Origin: Allosphingosinicella sp. | GTDB lineage: Bacteria > Pseudomonadota > Alphaproteobacteria > Sphingomonadales > Sphingomonadaceae | Direction of reading: 5' to 3' | Assembly (NCBI GenBank): GCA_030447665.1 | Contig: JAUJOJ010000025.1 | Span: forward strand, 1-45,278 | Length of the DNA: 45,278 bases | Shown: positions 24,572-34,537 of the stretch, in pieces | Position numbering within the stretch: the stretch's first letter is position 1 | Layout: every line of letters begins with the position of its first letter | Translations under genes and position numbers: made by a program | Notes under the pieces: model-generated | Databases searched by the model: none | What the model was told of the DNA's origin: nothing | Seen by the model: the letters and a program-made list of their open reading frames with translations, nothing else

Positions 24572-24968
24572 CTAAATCGACTGCGCTCTCTGGAACGGAG
24601 AGGATCTTGGTCTCACTGGAGGTCGAGAGCGCCGTGGCTTCTCCTCGCGCCGGGCGACTTCGGGCGTTGCCGCCCTTGCCGAGCATGATCAGCCAGTCGG
24701 CCCCGTTGCTGCAGCGCGCGGCCCAGCTCGGCATCCCGAAATGAACCCCGTTATAGGCCGAGCCCACCACCTGCTGGCATTCCTGCCCGGCGTCGCGAAT
24801 GGCGCGTAGGAAGAGGGCGTCGCGCTGTTTCGCGGCGAGAGCATCGATCCGCTGCTTGTAGCCGCCCTCTGGCACGGTGATCGCTTTGGCCTCGCGCGGC
24901 TCCGCCTCCGGGCCGCACGCCGCCGCCGCGAGAAGAGCTGCTCCGATCAGCAAGCGTCCCTCGATCAC
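24572..24968 (-). CDS. Small lipoprotein, paralogue of the one at 25918
   Basis: GTG 24968 gives a lipoprotein signal (LLIGAALLAAAACG), then a conserved block: ALFLRAIRDAGQECQQVVGS and FGMPSWAARCSNGADWLIML. It shares the R-x-x-RD-x-GQ-x-C...W-x-x-RCS layout with the lipoprotein at 25918-26289. The two conserved cysteines may form a disulfide. A frameshift near 24665 leads to the stop at 24572-24574; the C-terminus overlaps one arm of a family A repeat. An ATG at 24978 is in another frame. Confidence 0.65.
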
Positions 24969-25021
24969 CCCAGTTCATCCGCCCCAGACATGGTCCCGGT
25001 CTAGCAGGAAGGCGGACGGGC

Positions 25022-25047
25022 GGAACCGGCTTCCGTCATCCTGCGTT
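25022..25047 (+). promoter_or_regulatory. Putative EcfG-type general stress promoter
   Basis: GGAACC (25022-25027), exactly 16 bases, CGTT (25044-25047): a full match to the alphaproteobacterial EcfG consensus, 30 bases before the start of the small gene at 25077. Confidence 0.75.
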
Positions 25048-25076
25048 CGTTACGGGTGTATAACAGGAGAAGCCGC

Positions 25077-25286
25077 ATGGCTGATGACCGCGATACCAAC
25101 CACACCACCGAACGCACGACCGTCGTTCATACCGAAGGGCGGCGCGGCGGCGGCGGCACCATCGCCCTTGTGATATTGATCCTGCTGGTGCTGCTCGGCC
25201 TCTATCTCTTCCGCGACCAGCTCTTCGGCGGCGCCGCCAGCAATGTCGAGAAGATCGACGTCGACATCACCGCCAATAGTTCCTGA
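25077..25286 (+). CDS. Small single-span membrane protein, probably stress-induced
   Basis: 69 residues. A polar Thr/His-rich N-terminus (MADDRDTNHTTERTTVVHTE), a Gly-rich hinge, one membrane helix (TIALVILILLVLLGLYLF) and a short acidic tail. ATG 25077 with AGGAGA upstream. No family function known. It is monocistronic between an EcfG-type promoter and an 11-bp hairpin. Confidence 0.8.
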   Translation: MADDRDTNHTTERTTVVHTEGRRGGGGTIALVILILLVLLGLYLFRDQLFGGAASNVEKIDVDITANSS

Positions 25287-25299
25287 GCTCGATTTCTTC

Positions 25300-25325
25300 G
25301 ATCGAAGCGCGTTCGCGCTTCGATC
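25300..25325 (+). terminator. Hairpin after the small stress gene
   Basis: Perfect 11-bp stem GATCGAAGCGC/GCGCTTCGATC with loop GTTC, 14 bases after the stop. No U tract follows, so termination is likely but not certain. Confidence 0.55.
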
Positions 25326-25371
25326 AAAGGCGTAAATTAGGCCATCCCCTATGCCCGCGACCTTGATCCAA

Positions 25372-25396
25372 GGCTCAGGCTGTTTCAGCCTGAGCC
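25372..25396. repeat. Family A hairpin core
   Basis: GGCTCAGGCTG-ttt-CAGCCTGAGCC, 11-bp perfect stem preceded by ACCTTGATCC. It sits at the end of the exbD gene and may terminate it. Confidence 0.6.
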
Positions 25397-25404
25397 GATC
25401 TTCG

Positions 25405-25835
25405 TTAGCGCAAGGCGGCGACGAACCGCTCATTGTCGACCATCCCAAGCCGCTCCACGCCGGCTCGCTTGATCGCCGCCAGGACGTGGTCGAAGCGGTC
25501 GTAGGGCGTCTCGCCGTCAGTCCTGAGCTGGAGCTCGCTCAGCGGCTCGGCGGCGATCGCGCCCAGCCGCGCCGGCAACTCGGCCTCGCTGACGCGGACG
25601 CCATCGAGACGGATCGCGCCGACCGCATCGAGGTCGAGCCGGTGGATCACAGGATCCCGCGCGACCGGATCTCCTGGGGCAGGTCCAGCGGTACCTTGTG
25701 GGTCGCGATCGGGACCGTGACGATGAACATGATGAGGAGCACCAGCATCACGTCGATAAGCGGCGTGGTGTTGAGCTCGCTCATCGGCACCTCGAGCGTG
25801 CCGGCGAAGGACGGGATCGTGCGGCGCCTATGCAT
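25405..25835 (-). CDS. exbD: ExbD/TolR family biopolymer transport protein, frameshifted
   Basis: Proton-driven energiser component that works with ExbB/TolQ and TonB/TolA. ATG 25835 after GGAG. The diagnostic start is [20 protein letters not shown] with the protonatable Asp in the membrane helix. The periplasmic domain ([17 protein letters not shown], then [20 protein letters not shown]) is one frame over; a missing base near 25650 joins them. About 143 residues, full length. No exbB or tonB lies alongside, so it is an orphan copy here. Confidence 0.88.
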
Positions 25836-25917
25836 CTCGCTCTCCTCTCATGATGAGACATAATAACATCACAATATGAGCAGAGACAAGCGGCTTCCTG
25901 CTGCAGGCCCGCCGCGA

Positions 25918-26289
25918 TCAGCTTGTCCCGGCGGGGAACCGGCACTCCGGCAGGCCGAGCGTCCGCATATGGCGGCACTGGCGCACCTGGACATCGCCGG
26001 TCGGTGCGATGAAGACCGAATAATCGCCGTCGCTGCAGCGGAGCGTCCACATCGAGAGGTTCTTATAATCCTCCTGGTAGCCGCTATACTCCACTTTCTT
26101 GCACCGCTGGCCGCTGTCCCGTGCGGCACGGCGAAGGCCCATGCCGCGGTTGAGTTCACTCAAGGATTTGAGCTGCTCGACATGCGGGTTCCCGGCCGAG
26201 ATCGACCTGGTTTTGCTCGCCTCTCCGCCGCCGGAATCGCAGCCTGCGAGCGCCAGCGCCAACCCCGTTATCGCGACCAGTCTCACCAT
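25918..26289 (-). CDS. Small lipoprotein, paralogue of the one at 24572
   Basis: 123 residues, open. ATG 26289 has GGAGG 8 bases upstream and starts a lipoprotein signal (MVRLVAITGLALALAGC). The body shares RRAARDSGQRCKKVEY and LSMWTLRCSDGDYSVFIAP with the paralogue, and adds DVQVRQCRHM. Four cysteines after the lipid site. Function unknown. Confidence 0.75.
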   Translation of the reverse strand: MVRLVAITGLALALAGCDSGGGEASKTRSISAGNPHVEQLKSLSELNRGMGLRRAARDSGQRCKKVEYSGYQEDYKNLSMWTLRCSDGDYSVFIAPTGDVQVRQCRHMRTLGLPECRFPAGTS

Positions 26290-26328
26290 GCTTCCCTCCA
26301 TCAGCCATCTAGATTCAGATAGGTCGGA

Positions 26329-26790
26329 TCAGCCTTTCGTGAAGATGCGCCATTCGCCGTCCCGGGCGCGGCGGCGGAGCGTCACCGTGCCGGCGCTTCC
26401 GAACGGCGTCCCGTCCTTCATCGTGCCATATGTGTGGACCGGCACTTCTACATAGAGCCAGCCGCCGGCTTCTACCGGCTCCGAGGGCGTGCCGACCGTC
26501 ACCCCATGGGATGCGAAGCGCTCGAAATGCGCGGCAAAGGCATCGGCATCGGCCCCATTGGGCTCGCGCAGCTTGTGCGCCTGGGGATAGCGGCGTTCCC
26601 CGATGAGCGCATAGTAAAGGCGCAGGACATCCGCGGCCTCGCCCTTTTCGGCTGTCGACGCGGGCTGATCGGGAGCGGGAGAGGCGGCCGCTGCGGGCGG
26701 TGTCGCGGGACCCTGCCTTTCGAGCTTCGGTCCGGCGGGCGTGGGCGCGGCCTCCTCGGTGCAGGCTCCGAGCAGCAAGGCGAGCCCCAT
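26329..26790 (-). CDS. Lipoprotein with NTF2-like C-terminal domain, start uncertain
   Basis: A lipobox (MGLALLLGAC) is followed by a Pro/Ala-rich linker and a domain ADVLRLYYALIGERRYPQAH ... GWLYVEVPVHTYGTMKDG ... TVTLRRRARDGEWRIFTKG, the helix-then-sheet order of NTF2/SnoaL-like folds. ATG 26790 would leave too short a signal. The frame stays open upstream (ARALAAPAAG), so the real start probably lies near 26820-26835, next to the palindromic repeat. Ligand unknown. Confidence 0.7.
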   Translation of the reverse strand: MGLALLLGACTEEAAPTPAGPKLERQGPATPPAAAASPAPDQPASTAEKGEAADVLRLYYALIGERRYPQAHKLREPNGADADAFAAHFERFASHGVTVGTPSEPVEAGGWLYVEVPVHTYGTMKDGTPFGSAGTVTLRRRARDGEWRIFTKG

Positions 26791-26832
26791 GCCCGCCGCC
26801 GGCGCCGCGAGGGCGCGAGCTTCAGCCCGCTT

Positions 26833-27009
26833 AGAGCCTTTCGCGGCAAGGCGGGGTCGCCTTGTCGGATCAGAAAGGCTCCAGATTCCCTTGAGCACGT
26901 CCCAGCCGAAAATTGAGTAGGTGCGCAGTCCCCCGGACTGCGCTACGCCATGCTGGGGGCATGGCGACCTACATTCAATGGTTCCCACTTTTTCTGGAAG
27001 TGCTCTAGA
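26833..27009. repeat. Dispersed repeat, family B, interrupted copy
   Basis: Matches 1793-1906 on both sides: GGATCAGAAAGGCTCCAGAT and GAGCAC...CCGAAAA on the left, GGTTCCC.CTTTTTC.GGAAGTGCTCTA on the right. A 68-bp palindromic segment lies between. The dihydroorotase stop codon (27005-27007) is supplied by the repeat end. Confidence 0.85.
26912..26979. mobile_element. 68-bp twin-hairpin insertion within the family B repeat
   Basis: Ends ATTGAgTAGGT and ACCTAcatTCAAT are imperfect inverted repeats. Inside are two adjacent stems, GCGCAGTCC/GGACTGCGC (26923-26943) and CGCCATGC/GCATGGCG (26946-26966). The flanks rejoin to the 1.8-kb copy at CCGAAAA|GGTTCCC. It is too small to encode a protein, and I infer a miniature element mobilised in trans. 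Confidence 0.6.
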
Positions 27010-28039
27010 CACGCCGCCAACGCAAGGTTTCGCCGGCATGGAAGGGCACGATCGTGCCGCCGGCGCCGGGCAGCCGCTCCGGGACCGTCACCTCTGTCCG
27101 TTCAAGAGTCACGGTGCCGGCATTGAGGGGGAGCCCGTAAAAACGTGCCCCGTTTTCGGACGCGAAGGCCTCGAGACGGTCCAGCGCGCCTTCCTCCTCG
27201 AACACCTGCGCATAGCTTTCCAGCGCGAACGGCGCGTTGAAGATGCCGGCGCAGCCGCAGCCCGATTCCTTGCGCTCCTGGGAATGCGGGGCGCTGTCGG
27301 TGCCCAGGAAGAATTTCGGCGAACCGGACGTGGCTGCACGCCTGATCGCCTGGCGGTGCGCCTCCCGCTTGGCGACCGGGAAGGCAATAAGCATGAGGCC
27401 TGAGCCCGCCGGCGAACATCGCGTTGCGGTTGATCACCAGATGCTGGGGCGTGACCGTGGCCGCAATCAGAGGACCCGCCGCCATGACGAACTCGGCGGC
27501 CTCGGCGGTGGTGATATGCTCGAACACCGTCTTGAGCCCGGGAAATCCCGCACGAGCCCGGTGAAGACGCGGTCGATGAACACCTTCTCCCGGTCGAAGA
27601 CGTCGATATCGGGATCGGTCACCTCGCCATGCACCAGAAGCGGCATTCCGATCCGCTGCATCGTCTCCAGCGCCGGGTGGATGTTGCTGAGGTCGGTGAC
27701 GCCATGGGCCGAGTTCGTGGTCGCGTGGGCCGGGTAGAGCTTGGCGGCGGTGAACACCCCCGCCTCGAAGCCCCGCTCGATCTCCGCCGGATCGGCGGCG
27801 TCGGTGAGGTAGAGGGTCATCAGCGGCGTGAACTCCGCTCCCGCCGGCGCCGCGGCAAGGATGCGCTCGCGGTAGCCGATCGCGGCGGCCACTTTGGTAA
27901 TCGGCGGATCGAGGTTCGGCATCACGATCGCCCGGGCGAAGGCACGTGCCGTGTAGCCGGCGACGGCCTGCAGCATCTCGCCGTCGCGCAGGTGCACGTG
28001 CCAGTCGTCGGGGCGGCGAATGACGAGGCGGTCTGTCAT
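27005..28039 (-). CDS. pyrC: Dihydroorotase (E. coli PyrC type), frameshifted
   Basis: Third step of pyrimidine synthesis: ring closure of carbamoyl aspartate to dihydroorotate. Zinc ligands are visible in order: [10 protein letters not shown] (HxH), the carboxylated Lys region [25 protein letters not shown] and the Asp in FLGTDSAPH. 344 residues after correction, the normal length. Breaks occur near 27541 (missing G) and 27392 (extra C in CCC). ATG 28039. The gene is single, ending inside a palindromic repeat. Confidence 0.93.
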
Positions 28040-28105
28040 CTGGTCTCCGAAGCTCTCCCGATCGCTTGGATCCGGGCGCTACCCCCTTAAAGCCGACTCC
28101 CGGTG

Positions 28106-28155
28106 AGACCAAGATTCACGTTTCATGCTGGTTCAGCCTGAGAGGATCTTGGTCT
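28106..28155. repeat. Family A half-unit
   Basis: AGACCAAGAT...ATCTTGGTCT arms (28106-28155) with an imperfect inner hairpin, between the divergent pyrC and ygfZ genes, ending 11 bases before the ygfZ start. Confidence 0.65.
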
Positions 28156-28166
28156 AATGAGCTCCC

Positions 28167-28895
28167 ATGGCTGGAACCACCCTCCTCGATCGCGCCCTGC
28201 TGCGCCTGTCCGGCGATGATGTGCGAGGCTTCCTCCAGGGGCTCGTCACCAACGACATGCTTGCGCTCGCTCCCGGCCGGCCGCTCTGGGCGGCGCTGCT
28301 TTCGCCGCAGGGAAAGGCGCTGTTCGACTTCATCCTCTGGGCGGACGGCGAGGATGTGCTGATCGACTGCGAACGCGAGGCGGCGGGAGATCTGGCGAAG
28401 CGGCTGACGCTCTATCGGCTGCGCCGGCCGATCAAGATCGGCATCGAGGAAGGTCTTGCCGTCCACTGGTCGGCGCAAGGCGAGGGCTCGCACGATCCGC
28501 GTCTTCCCGAGCTTGGCAGCCGCTGGCTTGCGCCTGCCGATGCGCCCGCCTTGGGCTGGCTCGAGCACCGCCTGAGGCTCGGCGTTGCCGAAGGCCGGGC
28601 GGAGCTCGGGTCCGACAAGACGCTCTGGCTGGAATGCAACGCCATCGAACTCGAAGGCGTCAGCTTCACCAAGGGCTGCTATGTCGGCCAGGAGAACACC
28701 GCGCGGATGAACTATCGCAACAAGGTCAACCGCCGCCTCGTCGTGGTGCCGGCCGAGGCGCCGGGCAATAGGAGCCGCATCTTCTATCCCGATCTCGGTC
28801 TCTCGGTCGAACATCGCCCGATCGATAGTTTGTCGGGCGCGATCGTGCCGGAATGGCTTGCCCGCGCCATCGAGCGCGAGCAGCCGGCGGTCTGA
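28167..28895 (+). CDS. ygfZ: Folate-binding YgfZ-type protein (Fe-S cluster/tRNA modification)
   Basis: 242 residues. Belongs to the COG0354 GcvT-like family that uses tetrahydrofolate and helps assemble or repair certain Fe-S enzymes. The diagnostic C-terminal motif KGCYVGQENTARM is intact, including its Cys. N-terminal GcvT-like features LLRLSGDDVRGFLQGLVTND and LLSPQGKALFDFIL are present. ATG 28167. Open throughout. Confidence 0.93.
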   Translation: MAGTTLLDRALLRLSGDDVRGFLQGLVTNDMLALAPGRPLWAALLSPQGKALFDFILWADGEDVLIDCEREAAGDLAKRLTLYRLRRPIKIGIEEGLAVHWSAQGEGSHDPRLPELGSRWLAPADAPALGWLEHRLRLGVAEGRAELGSDKTLWLECNAIELEGVSFTKGCYVGQENTARMNYRNKVNRRLVVVPAEAPGNRSRIFYPDLGLSVEHRPIDSLSGAIVPEWLARAIEREQPAV

Positions 28896-28983
28896 GGCCA
28901 AACGCCGCGCCGGCCGTCGGCGAGCCGAACGGCCGACCTCGCAAGTCCGCTATTCGGCCTCGTCCGGCGGCGCGGCGGATCGG

Positions 28984-29139
28984 CTAATGGCGGGAGCGCG
29001 GAGGCTCCAGCTTCGCGGCCTGGTCTTCATAATAACGGGCGAGCTGGCGAAGGGCCCTCACCTCGTCGGACCGGCCGTTCTGCGAAGCGGCCGACCGGCA
29101 CTCCTTCGCTTGCTCGCGGAAATAGTCTGATTCTTTCAT
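28984..29139 (-). CDS. Small charged helical protein (51 aa)
   Basis: MKESDYFREQAKECRSAASQ, then VRALRQLARYYEDQAAKLEP. This is the helical YFREQAxECRxxA pattern found in many small alphaproteobacterial hypothetical proteins. Start ATG 29139; an upstream in-frame ATG at about 29172 would add a short extension. Function unknown. Confidence 0.7.
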   Translation of the reverse strand: MKESDYFREQAKECRSAASQNGRSDEVRALRQLARYYEDQAAKLEPPRSRH

Positions 29140-29259
29140 GCGTGCCGCCTTTCCGGAACTGAAAAGCTTAACATGCATTACTGTTCCAGCGGCTGAGTCC
29201 TGGCCGCCGATCATGCAGCGCGGGAGCGGCCTCGAGGCCGGCTCCGCGGATGCAGACAG

Positions 29260-29289
29260 AACGCCTCGGTTCTCCCTTGCCGAGGCGTT
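29260..29289 (-). terminator. Hairpin terminator, probably for the gene at 29329
   Basis: AACGCCTCGG/CCGAGGCGTT, 10-bp stem, 10-base loop, T-rich on the plus strand side (TTTTGTTTG). It lies 40 bases past the stop of the minus-strand membrane protein gene. Confidence 0.75.
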
Positions 29290-29328
29290 TTGTTTGTCCC
29301 GTCGGGTGCGCTTGATCTGAGGCCCCCA

Positions 29329-29583
29329 TCACGTGGCTGAGGACGATGAGCCGTTTCGCTTCAGGATCCGCCACAACGCTATCGCCCCGATCAACATCCA
29401 GATCACGTTGAGCACCGCCGAAGGCATCGCGCCATGGTACCAGCCGTTGACGATGAAGCCGGCCGCCCCCGCGACGTTCATCGCCTGGTACATCACCGAT
29501 CGGCCGTCGACCCTGCCCATCGACAGCAACAGGTAGGCGGCAAGGATCAGCAGCGCGCCGGCCCAGCCGGCGATCTCGACCAG
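29329..29583 (-). CDS. Small membrane protein, CBU_0592-like
   Basis: About 85 residues. Two to three membrane helices: VEIAGWAGALLILAAYLLLS, then MYQAMNVAGAAGFIVNGWYH and AVLNVIWMLIGAIALWRIL. This is the pattern of the CBU_0592 family of small integral membrane proteins of unknown role. The coding-looking frame extends back to about 29583, beyond the first usable start (TTG 29529), with no ATG or GTG, so the true start is probably hidden by an indel. It follows aconitase closely on the same strand and may share its transcript. Confidence 0.7.
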   Translation of the reverse strand: MVEIAGWAGALLILAAYLLLSMGRVDGRSVMYQAMNVAGAAGFIVNGWYHGAMPSAVLNVIWMLIGAIALWRILKRNGSSSSAT

Positions 29584-29597
29584 GAGCAGCTGGGCGC

Positions 29598-32385
<2,788 letters not shown>

Positions 32386-32639
32386 GCATCATGTCCTTCC
32401 GCTATGCGTGGGCTCCACCGCAGATCGCGGGAGCCGGCGTTTCATTTGGCGTGGCGCGGCCTGTAGCAAGCGCGGGCGAACGGGGGAAGGGTCGGACTAA
32501 CCCTGAGCGTCTGCGGGTAAGACCCTCAGCCAGCTTATGAAAGATGTTCCTGATATGTTCCAACCCGATGCGCAAGCTGCGACATACGGCTCAGCATCAC
32601 TCATCCCCGGCAGATCGCCTCAAAATGGAGGTAAATTCT

Positions 32640-33088
32640 GTGTCGCAAGTCGGTTTCGCCAACTACTCTTCCGGCTTGTCGGGGGACATGGTTTTGACCG
32701 ACCAGGGGAGTGTAGGCGTACGCAGACCGGGAGCCGCCTTGGCAATTTGGCGCGCGCGCTCCACCGGGAGCGCCGGCTGCGCGACGATATCCTGAGCGAG
32801 GGTCTGTTCGGCGAGCCCGCCTGGGACATTTTGCTCGACCTGTTCGCCTGCGAGGAGGAGGGCCGGACCGTGCGCATCAGCAGCGCCTGCATCGGCGCGG
32901 CCGTGCCCGCCAGCACGGCGTTGCGCTACCTTTCCGAAATGGAACGCAGGGGCCTCATCGAACGCGCTCGAGACGAGATCGATCGCCGCGGCCAATATGT
33001 CCGGCTCAGCAAGGAAGCGCGCGAGCATATGGTGCGGCTGCTGGAGCGGATCTTGGCGACCCGGGAGGGCGGCACGCCAGTGCCGTGA
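32640..33088 (+). CDS. Winged-helix (MarR-like) transcriptional regulator, frameshifted
   Basis: About 149 residues. GTG 32640 has a perfect GGAGGT seven bases upstream. The N-terminal 40 residues are disordered-looking. The wHTH follows: GEPAWDILLDLFACEEEGRT, ISSACIGAAVPASTALRYLS (recognition helix), EMERRGLIERARDEIDRRGQ (wing) and YVRLSKEAREHMVRLLERIL. This is the layout of a regulator family frequent in sphingomonads. A frameshift near 32755 joins the two parts. It is divergent from acnA, with 254 bases between. Confidence 0.8.
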
Positions 33089-33125
33089 CTGGCGGGCTGC
33101 CGCTGCCGGCTGGTCGGTACCGGAG

Positions 33126-33374
33126 GTGCCGCCGGCCGAGTTTGATCGCGCCCACAAGCCGAGCAGATCGCGGCGCGAGGAGGCGCTGAGGCTGCATCGC
33201 AATTATGCCGATCGCGGCGATGTCGAGCCGTTCCGGGTGCTGGCCGCGGGCCGCCCGATCGCCGAGATGCATCACGGCCATGCCCGCAACCTCCCGGAAC
33301 ATGCGGCGGCTCGGGCGCCCGCGCCTTATTATCCCGAACCGGAACCGCCGAACCGCCGCCGCTGCTTGTCGTGA
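33126..33374 (+). CDS. Weak ORF, hypothetical
   Basis: GTG 33126; 82 residues (FDRAHKPSRSRREEALRLHR, then DVEPFRVLAAGRPIAEMHHG). Third-position GC is coding-like, but the opposite strand is equally open and there is no family match. It overlaps the tail of the PAS gene by 46 bases. Confidence 0.25.
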   Translation: MPPAEFDRAHKPSRSRREEALRLHRNYADRGDVEPFRVLAAGRPIAEMHHGHARNLPEHAAARAPAPYYPEPEPPNRRRCLS

Positions 33375-33822
33375 ATATCGGTGGAGGTGCCGTGCCAGCG
33401 GACGACGCGGCCCCTCTCGTCACGCTCCGCTATGCCGAGGCTGAGCACCCAGCGATATTTCCCGATCGGTGGCGGAGCCGGTATCGCGCCTCGAAGCGCG
33501 AGCTCGTCTCGACCGAGTGGTTCCACATCGTGAGGAAGTCGGGCCGGTCTTCGAGTGGACCAGGGCCGCCCTGCAGCCGCCGCTGCCGAGCGGCTTGCTC
33601 GGTGAAATCGGCGCAGCGGCGGGGATAATGAGTGAAGGCGCCATGCGACTCTGCCGACCAGGCCATTGGCGGAAGATGGTCGAGCGCTTCCTTGAACCGG
33701 TCCTCGCGCGCTAAGCGAAGAGCGTTGAGGTGGCTCGATGCGGCACAAGTACCAATGTTAACGGGTTGTTTCGGAACCGGTCCTATTTTGGGCGCGTTGT
33801 TCACGGACCTGAATGGAGGCAC
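33329..33822 (-). CDS. PAS domain protein, frameshifted, start uncertain
   Basis: One PAS fold (class 3): FKEALDHLPPMAWSAESHGA, FTHYPRRCADFT, LTMWNHSVETSSRFEARYRL, then GKYRWVLSLGIAERDERGRV and VRWHGTSTDIHD, which is the classic PAS C-cap. The break is near 33455. No output domain follows (the C-terminus is KQRRRFGGSGSG), so it is a stand-alone sensor or a truncated protein. GTG 33822 opens the frame but overlaps the EcfG promoter on the other strand; the real start is probably nearer 33730. Confidence 0.75.
33773..33798 (+). promoter_or_regulatory. Putative EcfG-type general stress promoter
   Basis: GGAACC (33773-33778), exactly 16 bases, CGTT (33795-33798), a full consensus match, 26 bases before the ATG of the small gene at 33825. 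Confidence 0.75.
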
Positions 33823-33824
33823 AG

Positions 33825-33971
33825 ATGGCCCAAATCCAAACTCAGCGGCGTGTTGGGGAGTTTACCGAGCCAAAGAGACGCGGGGTACTGACATTGTTCC
33901 CGGCGAGGAGCCGGAATGGTCCAGACGAAAATCAATCCGCCGAAAAACTGCCGATGTGGCGACGCGCCTGA
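33825..33971 (+). CDS. Small basic protein (48 aa) behind an EcfG promoter
   Basis: ATG 33825 with GGAGG 7 bases upstream: MAQIQTQRRVGEFTEPKRRG, then VLTLFPARSRNGPDENQSAE and KLPMWRRA. Basic and Pro-rich, no membrane helix, no family recognised. Promoter, Shine-Dalgarno, open frame and a downstream hairpin at 34033 make a complete transcription unit. Confidence 0.6.
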   Translation: MAQIQTQRRVGEFTEPKRRGVLTLFPARSRNGPDENQSAEKLPMWRRA

Positions 33972-34032
33972 CACTCCATCCCGCTGCACCTCGCGGCCCA
34001 GGCTTGATCTCGGGCAAGGTGCCAGAACGAAG

Positions 34033-34071
34033 CGAAAGAGCGACCTAGCCACCGGCCGGGCCGCTCTTTCG
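34033..34071 (+). terminator. Hairpin terminator after the small stress gene
   Basis: CGAAAGAGCG/CGCTCTTTCG, perfect 10-bp stem with a 19-base loop, T-rich downstream (TATCATCTTTTC). It may serve both this gene and the convergent gene ending at 34077. Confidence 0.65.
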
Positions 34072-34076
34072 GTGTA

Positions 34077-34434
34077 TCATCTTTTCCCGCCGGTCAGTCT
34101 CACCGCGGCCAGATCTTCACCGGCTCTAAAGCTTTGCCCTGCGGGCTCTGGTTGAGCCTCGGGCGCCCCATATCCCTTCCGGACGACAACCGGTATGTAG
34201 CAGCCTTTCGTGCCCCGCACCACGCTAGCACCAGATCGCCGGGAGGAGTTCGCCAAGCTTGCTTCCCTGCGCCGACTTGCCGCGCTCGGCCCAAATCACG
34301 CTGGGCCGCTGGCACGGCTCGCCGGCGGATGTGGTCTTCGCGCTCGGCGTTTGAACAACGGCGGCCGGGGCGGCACCGGCGGCGGACGCGGTGCCGGAGA
34401 TCATAAAGGCGCTGAGCAAAACAAGGTGACGCAT
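34077..34434 (-). CDS. Small secreted protein, frameshifted
   Basis: About 119 residues. A clear signal peptide (MRHLVLLSAFMISGTASA), then PSVIWAERGKSAQGSKLGEL. After one base is restored near 34244 and another near 34225, the chain reads PPGDLVLAVVRGTKGCYIPV, then VVRKGYGAPEAQPEPAGQ and SFRAGEDLAAVRLTGGKR, to a stop at 34077-34079. Two Cys remain in the mature part. Likely periplasmic, family unknown. ATG 34434. Confidence 0.55.
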
Positions 34435-34537
34435 CTCAAGTCTCATCGAGCAGCGATATTAGCACCAGCGGCCGGCAAATGCACGGGTCCGAAGCGGCTC
34501 AGCGCAAGGTCCGGCGCTGCCGGACCTCGCCTTGGGC

